Source: Psettodes erumei
Taxonomy: Eukaryota; Chordata; Actinopteri; Pleuronectiformes; Psettodidae
Length of the DNA stretch: 64,000 nucleotides
Reading direction: 5' to 3'
Assembly (NCBI GenBank): GCA_016785225.1
Contig: JAFBJZ010000222.1
Span: 62,001-126,000 of the forward strand
A model generated the notes under the pieces. It was given only the letters and a program-made list of their open reading frames with translations. It did not search any database and was not told the origin of the DNA. Positions 24,409 to 39,400 of this stretch are shown here, piece by piece (the first letter of the stretch is position 1; each line of letters begins with the position of its first letter). The translations under genes were made by a program, and so were the position numbers.

Positions 24409-27400
24409 CTGAAAAAAAGAAGTATTGCATTGGAAAGGTGAGATCCTGGTGATTTCAATATCATGATAAACTTTTATTAACCTGATGGTTTTGGGGCTCG
24501 TGCACAGGTCAGCCTCCACAAACACGAAGCACGACAGGCCACAGCAAACTGACGTCATGGTACAACATGGCCTGTCTGTCAGTCATTTGGCTTTTATTCA
24601 ACAAGCCAAGGCAAGTGATGGTGAGACAACTCTGATTTCCATGCCAGAATATGTTAAAAGTGCCTATAAACAATATTTTTATATTGAGCGTGGATCACAT
24701 GATGACATGTATGTGAAAGGAGTTGCTGAAGGTGACAAACCCACTTAGAGTTATCACCTGACTGCAGTTCCCCTCAGCTCTACTGAGCATCTTAGGCCCT
24801 GCATCATGCCTGACATTAACATCCAAGGTGGGTGATCTGATCAGTGGAAAGTACATCAATTCACACCTGGCATGATAATGCATCTTGAGTGACCACGTGT
24901 GATTGGATCTCCCTCCCCTGTTCTATGTATAAATAAGCATGTACATGATTTCTGTTTGCAAAGACCAAACATAATGGTGTTAAGGTTAAGTGGTGGAAGG
25001 CTATAATGCACTTTCTTTGTCCAGTCTGCTGGAAATTAAAAGGAGGAATTCAAACAGACCGGGTTTATTTTTTGGCACGTTCCAGACTAAATCACCCAGG
25101 ATGTCTTGTAATGCACTAAAACATATCTCTATGGATGTTTTCAAAATTTTCAGACATGATGGATGAAGCCTGCATCCTGGACCCAGCCTTCACTGCGGTC
25201 CAGGACACACTGCTGAAAGAATGTGGCCATATGTAACCCAGACCACCTTCAATTGTGTTCTGACTGATCAGATCATATGTCCCCAATACGTCTTGGGTGC
25301 ATTTACACTTGTGCTTAAAGCTGTCCACTTGTCATCGGATCACCCAAAACAAATGTTAATGCCAGGTATGAGCAGGGTGTCTTTAAACTCCTTTACACCA
25401 TTCTCCTTGCATTTTTGGGGTAACAGCAGCAAGCTCTTTTCATCCTAAAGTGCCCAGCAATGGAAAGAAGAACTTATATGTGTTCACCATTTGTTGCTAA
25501 TAAACAGAAATACAAAAGTAATGACACAGTGAAAATAATGTAGATATTTATTTTTCATGTTTTTTCATGTGTTTTCATATTTTCTGAATGTGTAAAATAT
25601 TGCTAAACTGTTGTAATTGCTCAAATGTTCCCACGTTAACATAAAATGTCAGTGTTGTATATATTCCTGCTGCCCCAAAATAGGTTTAAATATTAACTTG
25701 TTGTCTTGTGTCAAAACATCTGTCTGATATGTTCACTGTCATACTGTATAAATAACAACAAAATTTGTCAAATATCAGAAACTTTCTCCTTAGTATGAGA
25801 TTCTTGATTATGTCACATGAGAGGTTTTCTATCATTTTCATTTAGTCTGTTTTGGGAACTAGGGAACTTAAGGGGAAATGGTGATATCCCACTCATTTTC
25901 TGTGTACCTCTCAGGATTGACTAACATTTAAATCCTAATCTGTTGCTCATGTTGCCACTCACATAGTCCTGATGCAGCAGATTATCTTGACAATGTGGCT
26001 ATTATATTACATTTTTTTAGATTTATGATATTATATATATCATTTTACTTTGATTGTGGCATATTAAGTAATAAATTAGGTTAGACTGATTAAAAATCAC
26101 TATTCCAGAAGTTTTAATTTAAATGTAATTTATATCAACTTTTTGATCCCACTGTCTGTCATGTCATATCATGAAAAATGCTGAAATGAAAATCAAACTT
26201 GGCGCTATTGTTGAAATACTTTCACGCAGCACATGGCTGTACAGTATATTAATTAATATGGTTAAAATGAGCTGATCAATATTTCAGTTCACTGCCTAAA
26301 AACTATTTTGATTACTGATCAGTTGTTCAAGCTTTCATTTTATGCAATTGTAAATGTAATATCTTTGTGTTTTGGACTATTGATCTGGTAAAAACAAACA
26401 AAAAAATCAACAGTCACTGCTTCCCAATGATTGACTGTCACTATTATAAACTATTTTCTGACATTTTATAACCTAAACATTTCATTAATTTTTGACAGCT
26501 TAATTGGTAATACAAATAACCATTAGTTGCAGCCCTACCTATAAATCATTGATTTCCTATCATAATAAAGAACGCTGTTGTCTGAACAGTGCTCTGTGTA
26601 TATAATTTGCTACAACCTATAGTCTGTGTTGAACTGCCATTACTGTATACAGTAAATACAGCTGCTAGTCCACACTGGGTACAAACAGGATACAACATCT
26701 GTTTTTCAGTGGAAAAAAACTGGAAAACATGGTAAGACCCCCCCCCCACTATTAACTGTGACCTTCTCAGAGCAGAGCTCTAAAAACTTTTCCCTATTTG
26801 ACCAGTCACAACAGACCAATTACAGTGAAAAAGAGGCAGGATTCAGGACAATAAATTGAAGTGGACTGAAAAAGGAAGAAAGCAGTATTAATAAAGGACC
26901 AGCACTGTAAACTATCTTAGGCTAAAATTCTATGCTGCATTAATCTATTCAGGGAGTTTTCTCTGCCAACATATTATGTGTTATTATATTAATATGTGTT
27001 ATGGTTATGTAGAAAGGTGCAGTAGTTGCTATGGAAACAAACCAGTTTTTAATTATGAAAGCAGAGTGCAGTTGAGATGGTTGTTTTTTCTACAAAAATA
27101 AAGAAAGAGTGCGAACAGGAGGCGGCAGGTCAGTGGGCTGAAGGAGAAGACGACGGAGAAGGCTAACAAAGTCACTCTTAACTCACCAGGTCTTGGCTGA
27201 CCCGACCGAAGCGGATCCAGAGGTAGTTCCTCAAGATGAGCAGAACCAGGAAGAAGGGCAACATGTAAAACTCCCAGTACCACACTGTCACCACAAACAC
27301 CTGCAGGCAGAGGGGCACAGAAGTCAAACATCAGTCAGATCAGACACGAGGGTGGTGGGAGGAGAAAGCAAACTGCTCTTCATTAAGTCACATTCAAAGA

Positions 27401-30400
27401 CATATTCTATAGTAGAATCCTCCTAGCTAAAGGTTGATCCAATCTACTATTGATTACGTAAGCACAGATCAAACTGATGAGGGCTACCCTGCCAAAGCCT
27501 ACCCTGTCGAAGCCTAGCTTCCTACGCATGTACAGTGTGCAGTGCAAACACTCTCCTCTGCGGGACTGACTCTCCCTCCTGTCCCTGCATTGACATTAAC
27601 TACGCAAGTCTAATTGCTCTTCCTCTCTCGTCTTGTGTACATTAAAACCGGCCGCAAGAGTCACTGCAGCCATGGCGGGCCAGTGTGTGAATATGTCATT
27701 AACATCCATTATGGCAATTGTGGTGAACATTTACCCTGTGTGTGGCCCAGGTAAATGGATAAGAGAATAAAGAAATAATGCTTGTGATGTCTCCATTGCA
27801 CAGCTAAATGGAACTATGAAATAATCCTGTCTGAGAGGCAGCGAGGGCCAAAATGGCAGCGAGCCAAAAGGCGTGGGGAACGGTTTACAGGTTTTTAAAT
27901 GCTAATGAAAATAGAAGTGAACATCTGGTAAAGACATCAATCTCCTCTGAGGCACCAACTGACATAAAAGATGGCAGCACACCCACGTCCCCCGCCTTTA
28001 CCACCACTACCACCGCTTTAATGTACAAAAAGCCAAGCACGCTCTTGTCTGTGTTATCACAAGCCAAAACAGGGCCTGGGAGAGGAGATGAAATCGGTTC
28101 CTCGGTGAAAGGGTTATGTTTTATTAGTGAGGGCTGAGCCGGGACAAGGGGAAAGCCAAGTCACGCTTTGGTGGAAATGTATACTCAGCCCATAAAGATT
28201 GTGATAACTGCAGCCCATTTCTGCTTGAGAGGCATTACACAGTCTTTGACAGCAAAAAGGGATCTGGAAATTCAATCCAGATCAGTGAAAATAAAAAATA
28301 TAAAAGCCACCTAATGTTGGGAGAGCTACTGAACTGCAGGGTAGCACATTTTCAGAATGCGGCGGGATTTCCACACTAATTATTGGGGAAGGGTTTGCAT
28401 TGCACAGAGGTAATCCAAGAGTCTGAAATCCCTGACATCACTGAAACCATTCATTGTTTTAAAGCGAGAACATGTAACCTTTGCTCAACAGCCACAAGTA
28501 ACAATTATGAGACAAAGCTAAAATGTAGTTTAATGGTAGCACAAAGGGAGAAGATTCATGAAGCCAGTTAACTGCAATATTTAGCAAAACTTAGCATTAG
28601 CTAACGGTCATACCAGAACAAGTAAGGCTGTAGCAGCAGAGCATTATCTGACAAGTTATACAGCACTCATGCAATGAAAGATTTTGCACATAATCCACCC
28701 TGGGTATATACAGTGATGAGGTTACACCGGTGGATACACTGTGCACGAGCCCCAAAATCCATCAGTTTTCTGGAAGGTGCTATTTGATAAAAGATGTGAT
28801 CTTTTTTCCTCACTGACAATACTGATGTTATATATCAAAATAAAAATGCCACGTCAAAAAATGTAAGATGAGTGACAACAGCATGTGATCTCAGAGTTCA
28901 AAGGGTGGGGTAAGGCGCTAATACTGCCAGGATCACCCACACCTAACAAGGTATACTTGGAGTATACTACACTGACAAAAGCTCTTTGCACGACTGTGTC
29001 TGACGGCAGATGTTGCAGGCAGGTCATCGCTGTATCCTGTCGTGTAGAGAGAAGCTTTGATTCACAACTCTTATGTGGCGATGTTAAGCAGGCATTTATT
29101 GCTTCTTACGGAGGCTTGAAGAGGCAGGGAGCATCAGTGTGGAAACATAAGTACAGATGGTGCTGTATTTCAAACATTGAGATGGAGTGGAAAAATGTGT
29201 GTCAATTCTGTGCTTGTTCATGCTTGTGTAATTTTTTTCTTCTGTGTGTGTGTGTCTGTCTGAGCTGTCAGGTAAAACAACAGTGGCATGCCTAATAATT
29301 AACACTACTTAAAAGAGAGAAGGAGTTGGGTATTCTTCAGAAATACAAGTTCCTTTGAAAGTACCTGTAAATTATATGTGGCTTAAATATTTAAATTGCA
29401 AGCAGCTTCTGGTTAAACTACACTGCCCCACTTGACCCATCCTGGACCACACAGAGCCCCAGGTAATCCTAAATTGTAAAACTAAATGCTAAGACATAGA
29501 CAGTGGCTTCTGTTCAGATAACAGATCTGTGCTTCAACTCCCATTTTTCACAGCACATTGAACAAACTATATTACTGGCTGGCATACAGTATCTCTTTAC
29601 AAGCCCCACAAGAGGGTCCTCAGATGCTCAGAAAAGCTTTAGCACCATCTACAGGACATCAGCTGTAAAGACAAAAAGAACTCTTCATGACCTTGACTGC
29701 CTACATCGTTAATGGAAAAATTGCTGTATGCCATTTTGAATGAGGTAAAATTTGGAGAGAATAATGTCATAAAGACCAGCTCCCACTTCACTTTGCACTT
29801 TAAGGACAATGGCTGACAGGGTAGTCCTGCAGTTCCATCTTTACACTTGCATTGAACAATGGGAGGTTTGAGAATCAGTCTTATCTCTGAAGTGCCTTTT
29901 TAATTGCACTTCTGTCAGCATAATGGGGTCTAACTGAAACCAAATACAGATTGGACAGAGGGTTAATGAGTAGTCAGGAAAGTAGAACAAAAATAGACTA
30001 TCTTGACTCCATTGGGACTCTACTCTCTCCAGCTGAAGCTTAACTCTGCATGCAACACGCAACAACGAAAGCGTCCACTCCAACACAGAGCCGCGGCCAA
30101 GCCTGCGTTTCTGCTGAGCCAAACGCTGCATTGATTAAGATTCTCGCTGGGAGAGTTCAAGTAGGGGTTGGCCAGACTGCAGTTGTCTTCCGCAGCCTTG
30201 GAGGGAAAACAGAGGGAAATGCAGATAGCGTGTTGATAAGCAGTTAAAGCAGTTCACCAGGAAGGCTAGCAGGCTCCTCTGAACACTCTCCCACTGGAAG
30301 CAGCTTTTGATGTACTGCAGAGTCGACATGATAGCCCTGTACAGCATCTGAACACGCAACACGTTCCTGGCGAGAGCCTGAAAGATACAGATTATAAACA

Positions 30401-33400
30401 AGCAAAACAGATAAATATTAAAGTAGTTATGTTAAAATTAGGGATAATAACAGGTCAAATGGGAAATAGCCAGTCAGCCAGTGAGAGTAGCTGGTGTGTT
30501 TTGCCATGAGCCCTTGTGGTCAGTAAGGGCAAAAAACATCAGTAATCTGACCTGATTTTGTCAACCAAGACTTTAAACATTTAAACAAACTGAAAGCCTG
30601 CATGTTACAATCCGAGTCCTTTGTGGGTAAGCCATTTTGGCATTAGTGAGCAGTGTATTGTCTCACAACAATGAGTCTTTGTGGAAAGTACAGACAGTCA
30701 GGCACCCTGTGTCACACCCTGTCTTGCACACTGTATATCAAACTAAGGTTGTAGAACAGTGGACAAGAACTCAGTCACAGTTGGGGTCAATTAAAGCTCC
30801 ATTCAACTAAAGCAGGCAAAGGAAAGTCCTACTTTTTTAGTTGATGGTTTTCAGAGAGTCAAGGCAAAAAGGTATTCATGTTTGAGCTAACTGATAAAAC
30901 ATGGTGATAGTTCTACAAATTTTCATCATCTCTCCCTCTAAATTCTAAAATTATTGAAGCATTACAAAAACACTGACAGAGTGCACTGACCTCTGATCCC
31001 TAATCTCTTTACAGTTGCTCCCTTCTGATCCTGAATGTTATAGAGTCCAGGGCTTGAAACTAGCTTAACTTCATCAAGTAGCCTGCCACTGACTTCCTCA
31101 GAAAACCCAAATCCCCAGAAAGTCTAGTATGAATTCTTTAAAATGCTTGTTTTCACCAAACCTCAGTCACAATGTTTTTCAGTGAACAAATAAGGTGAAG
31201 GAATCTTCTCAAATGCAAAGAGAAAGTGAGAGAATAAAATTATTGATCAAATGACAAAACAGTTCTTTAATTTTCTGTCAATAGAAGTTGAATGACAGTC
31301 ACCGTTCGCCCACCTGTACACTGCTCTGTATGACCAAATTAAATACACATTAAATGCATGCAACATGTGTTACAAAATCATTTTTTATTTCATTGCATGC
31401 AAAATGATTCCTCAACCCTGGACTAAACATTAAATTAATTGGGACTGTAACAAACCTTTTTGGAAAATTTAGGATTATCCTCCATGAATCTTCTCTCTCT
31501 GGGTTGGAAAGTTCTTATACTTGCTCTGACCTGTTAAAAAAAATGTAATGCCGAGTCAGGCTCATATTTCATACCCATCATGCCCTCATGTTCTCATTGC
31601 AGGCTGAACTTTTACTTACAGGGTTAAAAATAACCTCCAGCTCCAGAGTGATGCTCCCCTTCGACAGTCCACCTAAGTCCTCCTTCTTCAGCGGGAGGGC
31701 AATCTGTTGTCCCCTGCGGATCTGCAGCCAGAGAAGGCATCAGGTGCTGAGCTCAGCCGCGAACCTGACCATCAGTCATGCTGGATTACAGTTTAGCAAG
31801 TCTTCAGCCCACTGGAGTGTTATCGCCCTCTTCACTTTAATTTAGACACAGAGTGTAAATAGATAAGTCTATTGTCTGCATGACGGACTCTGAGTGAGGC
31901 AGTGCGTACCGAGAGCAGGGGAATGGCAACTTTTCCCAGGAAGTCTGGCGCCTTGTCTCCATCCTCATCAAAGATAGTCACCACCAGAACATCATGAATG
32001 TCTTTGACAGGGCTACAGAGACAAACAAGGAGGTGAGCTACTCTTTACAAAACAAGCACACACAGTGGAATTACTGTATGTCCCAAATTTTCAACTTCTA
32101 ACACAACTAGTAACACAACAAATAAAACTCAACGCACACACGTGGTTGTGACTGCAAACATCATGTATGAATGATAAAATGTGGTTGGAAAGAGAAAGTC
32201 AAACTGACAACGTGAAGACTTTATTCCACTCTGGGTAGAGGTTCTTATACACCGTGTGGGTCTGAAGTCTGTCATTGCCCAGTTCCATCACACAGAAAGG
32301 GTCACTCTTGCCTAAAGAACACAACACACAACACTTTAACACTGGGTTGCTGCCATCCACTTTACTGCACAACTTCAATCCAAATGTACGACATACCGTT
32401 TAAATCTGCAGCCAGCAGATCTACAGCCTTAATAACTTTGACTTGAAGGAAACCAACATCATGGAGGTCTGTCAGAGAGCGTTTGAAACACTGTGGGTGA
32501 CAGTAAGCAAACAAGGAGCAGGAGAGTTTGGAAACATTTAATTTAGAAATAATTCAGCAAGCGCATATTAATCACCAACATCTCAGTTGTTTCAGTTCTC
32601 ACAGAAAAACCTGAAGATGCACCTTTCTAATGCAAAATGAAAAATCTCCATCTGCTGATTAGCCCACATCTTTGTGCTGTTGTCTTATGTGCAAATAGAT
32701 TTCAGTGACCTCACTAGTTTATAGACATTTGTAGACAATACAGGCATGATTTCCAAAGCATAATGTATATTTTTAGTTGCATCCTGTTGCCTCTTTCTCA
32801 ATGTCAGTTGTTGTAATTGCACTGCTATACTAAAATCTAAGTTTTGACAGTCAATCCAAATAAACTCTTATCATGATGGATTGCCTATTTACACAAGTCA
32901 CTGCAAGTTTTTTTTTCCAAACTTGTCTGGCATGAACTGAAACTATGAGAAAGAGGCAACGGGATGCAACTAAAAATATACATTATGCTTTGGAAATGGG
33001 TTAGTAGCAACATAAAGTATGTATGATATTTATTTATGGACAAAAAATGTTATGTAATTATATGATAAATGAAGGTTTGATAATATTTAAAAAGGCAATT
33101 GACATACCCTACAGACCTTATTATTCTGAATTCAGTACACGTGGATCTCACTGGTGTTAAAAACTGGACATATAAAAAAATGCCTGTAGCTCAACACAGA
33201 GCAGAAATCCCTGCCAGATACTGCCACCTCTTGGTCCTTCAACACAGAACACAGACAGTACCTCGAAATGTGAACCCCTCATTTCCAATAATCACTTTAT
33301 GGACCCTGAGGTTATCATACATGGATTTCTTGTCATTCTTGGTAAATTTTAATTGGCCTTTGGCTTAACTTGACCTACAAAATGTGAGCCGACTCCAGAT

Positions 33401-36400
33401 TGTCTAGAGCTCAGTTTACCTCTGTCACTTCCTGCCTTTTTGTATTAAAACTAAGTTAAACATTTAACTGATGGTGACTGCTTCATGGAGCTGTGCTGCA
33501 TTTTAAAGCCCAGGCCAGGGTCCTCTTTTTTGATGTACAGCTAAGGGGGGGGGGTTGATATCCATCAAATGACAGACATGTCAGGTCTACTGACAATTCT
33601 GCTGAGACGTGAAGGGGGGGTGAAGTGATGCAACCATACAGCAGAGACACACAGATACAGAGATACTAACATAGTTGTCCAGCTGGTTCTGTCGTTCCTG
33701 AGGTTCATCAAGAGGAGCAGCGCAGAGGTCAGAGATAGAGACGCCGCTGCATGTGTTCAGTGTGATGAGGAAAACTAAGCGTCCTCTCCCCTGAACCAGG
33801 GTGTGTGTGAACAGCTGTCTCTGGTTGAAAGGGACTCTGGATAGGTCCACCTCACACCTGTACACACAAACAAACACAGCAGTTTCATTCAGCAACATTC
33901 AGCCATAAATGCACACAAAATACTTTATTGAATTATCTGGAAAAACGTAATTACTTCAGTTTATATACACATGGTGAGTCACATAATTAGTTTTCAGACT
34001 ACAGACATATCAGTCAGACGCAATACATTTTCAGCAAATGTTATCTTGTGTAAACTCAGCATGTGACGTGCAGTCTGTTAAGCACAGGTTGACAGAAGTG
34101 AATAGAGACTCACGTCCCCAAACACTCCTCAGTCCTTCGTCCCTCCTTGGACCAGAGCTCCACCTCCAGGATGTCTGAACTGTCCAAGAACTGATTGAAG
34201 GTGAATCTCTCTCTCCACTGAGGATTGGCCACTTTACAGTGATCCTGAATTTCAAAAAACAACATGAAACTTCCAAAATTACTTTCACATTCATGTATTT
34301 ACAGTGAACAATGACTGTACCCATTCAAAATCAGTCACAAATGCTTCCTGCTTAAACAGTAATTACTGTATATAATTACAGTATAGACATTTATAAAACA
34401 TTTGTAATTATCCACATGTACCTTCACAGCTAATATTACGAAAATTAACTGGTTGAGTATGACCAGGTTTTTGACTATCTGATTAATTTGATTTCCAACA
34501 GATGGGTGTGCGAATGCTTTGAACAGCATTAGAAATTCACATTGCACATGAAAGTATAATAATGTAAGTAATAATAATTACTGCCACTCCAAACCTGCAC
34601 AGAAAGAAAAAGAAGAGGAGCAATGCTGCTCATTAAAATGCAGCTTGGATGCGTAATGGATGATGTTGCAGAAAAACAAGATAATCAGCAGTGACAGTAG
34701 CAACAGAGCCCACAGCACAACAAACCCAGCATGACTGCAAGACATCATCCTGCTGCCTGGATGAGCAGCAACGAGAGCTTAGGCATTTAATGTTACACAC
34801 TAAAAATCCACTTCATATCACTCGTTGGCTCTTATTGCATTTTCCTTTCCAAGGACTTCCTTGTGTTTCCTTCCGTGTGTTCACAGAAAGGTCACATGGG
34901 CTTCACATTTGCACTTTTGAAACAAACTCTTGACTGCTGACATAATCACAAAACACTCTGGGCAAAGCATCAGCTAAATGGGATGTGTATATTCATAAAA
35001 TAACTTTTTCCTTCCAATCTTTAAAGCTTCAAAGTTATTTTGCATGTACTACACAAATGCATTACCAGTTTTGTGTTTGGCATCTGATGCAGTGAATCTG
35101 TTCAGCATCAGATCAGAGAAAGAGAAAAACCACATGTACATATCTGGGTACCTCTACCATCATAACTTTGTAAATCAGTCTGTTATTTGTGTAAATGCTG
35201 CAAAGCGTTGAGATATGAGATTGAGATATTTATAACATTTCTTTGCCATGATCCTAAATATGTGGAATGAAAATTACTAAACTGATCGTTAAATGATTGT
35301 TTCAACTTGCACAGCAGCTAAAACGTTTTGTCATTAACAAGAAACTCAGAAAACTAATCTCATGGTATCTGTCAAAGAAGTACTTTTAGGTCAAATTTAA
35401 AAAGGAGTACTGCAGCATTTGTGCACTTCCACAAAGTTGAGGGACTTACGAGAGATAGATATGAAAAAGGAATGGTCAAAATCAATGCAGCAGAGGCTGA
35501 GATATCTAGACTTTAATTCCCTATGGATCAAGCTCCAAATAAAAACCTACAATTCCTATAATGCAACTTGACAGTATCTTTGATTCAGCGCATCCAGCCT
35601 GCAAATGGCTGCCATCTTTCAAGCTCCATGTGGTGTGTTATATGGGCTTTCCATTTATAGTTTTTAAATAACCAAGCCTAAGCCAAGATAACCTCAATGA
35701 CATCATCAGGGTATTTTCTCAAACTTCACAAAGCTCCTCCAGAGCCAGGCAGACAATAAGATGGCAGTGGAGAGCTCCTTTACTGTTATCATCATTATTA
35801 TCATTCTTAACAGCTTTTTTAAAACAGTCATAATTTGTCATGGGCTTTATGTTGTAGGTGAGGCTGTAACATATCCAGAGTGAGTTGGAACATATACAAG
35901 CTAACAACATTAATTGAATTCCCCAATAACTAAAAATTATATGCAAATTAATAAGTGGCTGTAAAAAAATAAAATAAATCAGTCAATATTAAGGACATTT
36001 TGAGAAAACAGTAAACTTTAAATGAGGCATTAAGAGGATATGGCATTAGACAGGAAAACAATAGGGAAGCAAAACGCAAAAGTTTATCAAAGGGGGGTTA
36101 AAGTATAGAAGAAAAGTTTTCAGTATTGGAGTACAAAAGGGGGAAGCAAAGGAAGGGGAGTGTGAGCCATAGAAAAAGAGAAAGATGAGAGTGGCTATAA
36201 CAAGGACGGTTCAAGAGGAGATGAAAAGCATTAGTCCTACATCCAGTACCTTGCTTTTGTATCTCTGCTCTCCAAGTCTGAAGCGAACAAAGAGCTGACC
36301 TCCCGGAGTGTCCAGCGGCAGCTCCTGACCCTCAACCAGAGTTACGGACACAACAGAAGTCCACAACTGACTCTTCTTCAGTGTTTCTGATAGACGAAAG

Positions 36401-39400
36401 CTCTGAGGGGAACTTCCCGACTGCAGGAGAGGAGAAAAAGAAACCAAAAAAAAGGAATCTAATTCCTTTCACATTTGGCCCAATTCTGTTTTTTCCTGTT
36501 AAATACTGCAAACTTATCAGCGTATCAGGCAGAGACAGAAGAGAGAACCCAAAACACAACCAGCTACACTATTATAGGGATTAAATTAGATGAAGACATG
36601 CTCCAGATCAATGCTCTTTACATCACAATCGGCACCCTAAGAAGATAGCCACTTATCAGTCCGAGCACTCAAACAGTGAAAATGAATTGATCCTTCATTT
36701 CACAGGAGCTCAGCTCACTGCAGGGCAGAGCAGCGGCTCCCTCTTCCATATACAGAAGGAAGCCAAGCAATATTCTGAGATAATTAGCTGAGTTTACATG
36801 AAGACACAGCGCTGCAGGGAGATAAATTTAACCCAGATTTAATTAACACAGATCAAGCTTACAATGCTGTCTTGTCTGACTCTGTTCTGTCTCCATGATT
36901 AAGCAGAAAATCATGTCTCAATTAACATGGCACGCTGAATGCTGAGTACAATAAGTGCTTGAAGTAGGAGGAGAAATATCCACTCACTGAACAGTTTATT
37001 CGATACACCTGCTTACTAATGCTAATCACTTCTAAATATAGAACCACAGGGCTGTTACCGGAATCTATAAACATGGTGACACAGTGAACAGCTTTCCGGA
37101 TACGAAGGAGCAAAGACAGCCGATGTGGTGGTGTAAGCATCTCAGAAAGAACTGACATTCTCAGGCTGAGAAGATTCATGCACCATAGATGGAGGCGTGT
37201 GCAGAGAATGGTATGATAAGCAGAAAAACATGCCTTCATCAGCTGCTCTGACCTGTCAGAAAACAACGACTCATCTGTCAATATTCTATACATATCGTCA
37301 ACAGTCAACGAATCCCATGAATATCCCACCACCATCAATGCATTAGTCCACCTCCCTGGCTGAAGTGGCCGTTCAATCAAGTTGTGTAATAAGTCAGCAT
37401 GAAAAACTTTAAATACGTTTTTTTTTCTTTTTCAGATAGAAGACGTGGTTGTAGTGAGTGATAGGCAGGCAAACCTTATGCAGTGACAACTGACATTAAC
37501 TTACACTTAAATAAAGATGACACCTACATTTGTCACATTTAATTTGTCACCACAATATCCACACTGTTGTCTTTCATATTGTTTACAGTGCTATTTTGCT
37601 GCCCTCTTGTGCAAAGAGACAAAATTATTCAGATCAGCTTAAGTACAGGTAAACACTTGCCTTGATAAAATGTTAGTAAACTATGAGATGCCAGATTAGC
37701 TGTTGTGTACATTGTGGTATCAACTTGACCATTCTGAGCTGCATCAGAGAGACAACAAACTGTAAGTAGGACGGTGGAAGCTCATTATATGTATTTGTCT
37801 TTCTACATTTCTCTTGATGCCGTCAACTCTCTCTTTTACATTTAGCAGAAACACAGTGGGGTCCAAAAGTCTGAGAGCATTTTCCCATTCACATGAATAG
37901 GAGAGCGGTCTCAGGCTGTTGCATGCCAGGAATCTAAGCAAAGTGAATGTTATTTAATGGCTGTCCAGTGTATGCCCTCCATCATGCCTTACCCTAAAAC
38001 TTCGTTTTCGGGGCCACCACTGCCAACAGGAGCATGCATGTTAGGTGCAAAACAAAACATTTTGGTTAGTAGGACAAACACAGAAACAAATGGGTAAAAA
38101 CATACATATGGCTAGAAAAGATGTTGAATATACATATGGGAGCTTGTTATACTTGGCCTTTTTTGCCGTCTCCATCTCTAAGTGACAGACTAACGTCCAC
38201 CAGCACCATGCCCATGTCCTCCTCCAGGCTGTTTGGGTCATCCAAGGGCAAAGACAGTTCTTGGACTCTGGAAGGAAAATTTAGATTTAATTTACATTAA
38301 GTTAAGAGATTTGGATTAAGGAAGGGTTGAACACTGTCAACATTAATGCACAAAATAAGGTTCACAAGGATAAAACTTATTCCACACTGTACTACTTGGT
38401 GTGGATTGTGCACAGATGGACTGGTTAAGAATTGAGTTGGACTTTTGGAAGGAGAGGAAAAGGTGGCACATTATGTACTCTATGTGTTGCAATATATTTG
38501 TTTTTATTATAATCACACATATCACACATACTATACAGAATACTCCACAACAGTGGTTCTTAACCTTAGGGTCAAGGTAGCAAGATAAATCTGAGGGGTT
38601 TTGATTAGCAGGAGATGAAAACAGAAAAAAAACACATTTCAACCACACAAAATTATTAGCATAAATGCCAGACAATAAGTAACAAGAAATTACAGTACAC
38701 AAATGTCAGAGCTAAGAGGCAATTTTAAAAGTGTCTCCAATACCCAGTTTGTCCATCAGAGAGCACTGACAGGTTTACTCCATCTGAAAAATGTCTTTTT
38801 TAACTCTCACACGGCCTCAAAACTTCAGTATCAGTCGCTCAGCTCACACATACCACACAATCCAGCTGCTGCCAACGCATGCTACACTCACTCAGAGTTA
38901 AAAACCACACTCCCAGCGAGGTACTCACTTGTCAATCTCCAGATCACTCAGGAGGAAACTGGCAGAGCCCATGAAGTCATCAGTTGTCAGGTCACGATCG
39001 TATACCTGCGTCACGTCAAACAATGAGACAGAGATAATGTGATGTGATAATGACTACACGACTGCCTGTGGACCTACATACAACATGGTGACAGCTGTTT
39101 TATTGCCATCAGCGATGGGCACAAACTGACCACACATGGCTTTTTATCGCACTAACACAACATTTAGTCGTAAATATCCTCCACTGACATGAGCTGCTGC
39201 AGAGCCGAAAACACACAGCCTCCAAAAAATCATGAACTGTAAAAGGTCTTCAAACACCTGATACATCAATCACATTTAATACAATTGCTGGCCTTTTCCT
39301 GCATTGGCTGGGCATAAACAGGCTCTTATATGATTATATGATGATATATGAAGAATTAAGGATAGTTCATTAAACTGACAATAGTTACCTTGATGTACAG

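Larger units (their letters stand above)
24409..27186. other. mctp2 intron 16
   Basis: A 2.8-kb intron between the TM1 exon and the acidic-linker exon. It carries the inverted-repeat MITE (24797-25376) and a second dispersed repeat (26255-26540). I see no coding content in the rest. Confidence 0.8.

Noticed and set aside
28885..29295. 136-residue + strand open frame in mctp2 intron 15
   Set aside because: Cys-rich but without spaced motifs; lies within an intron and runs into a GT simple tract.
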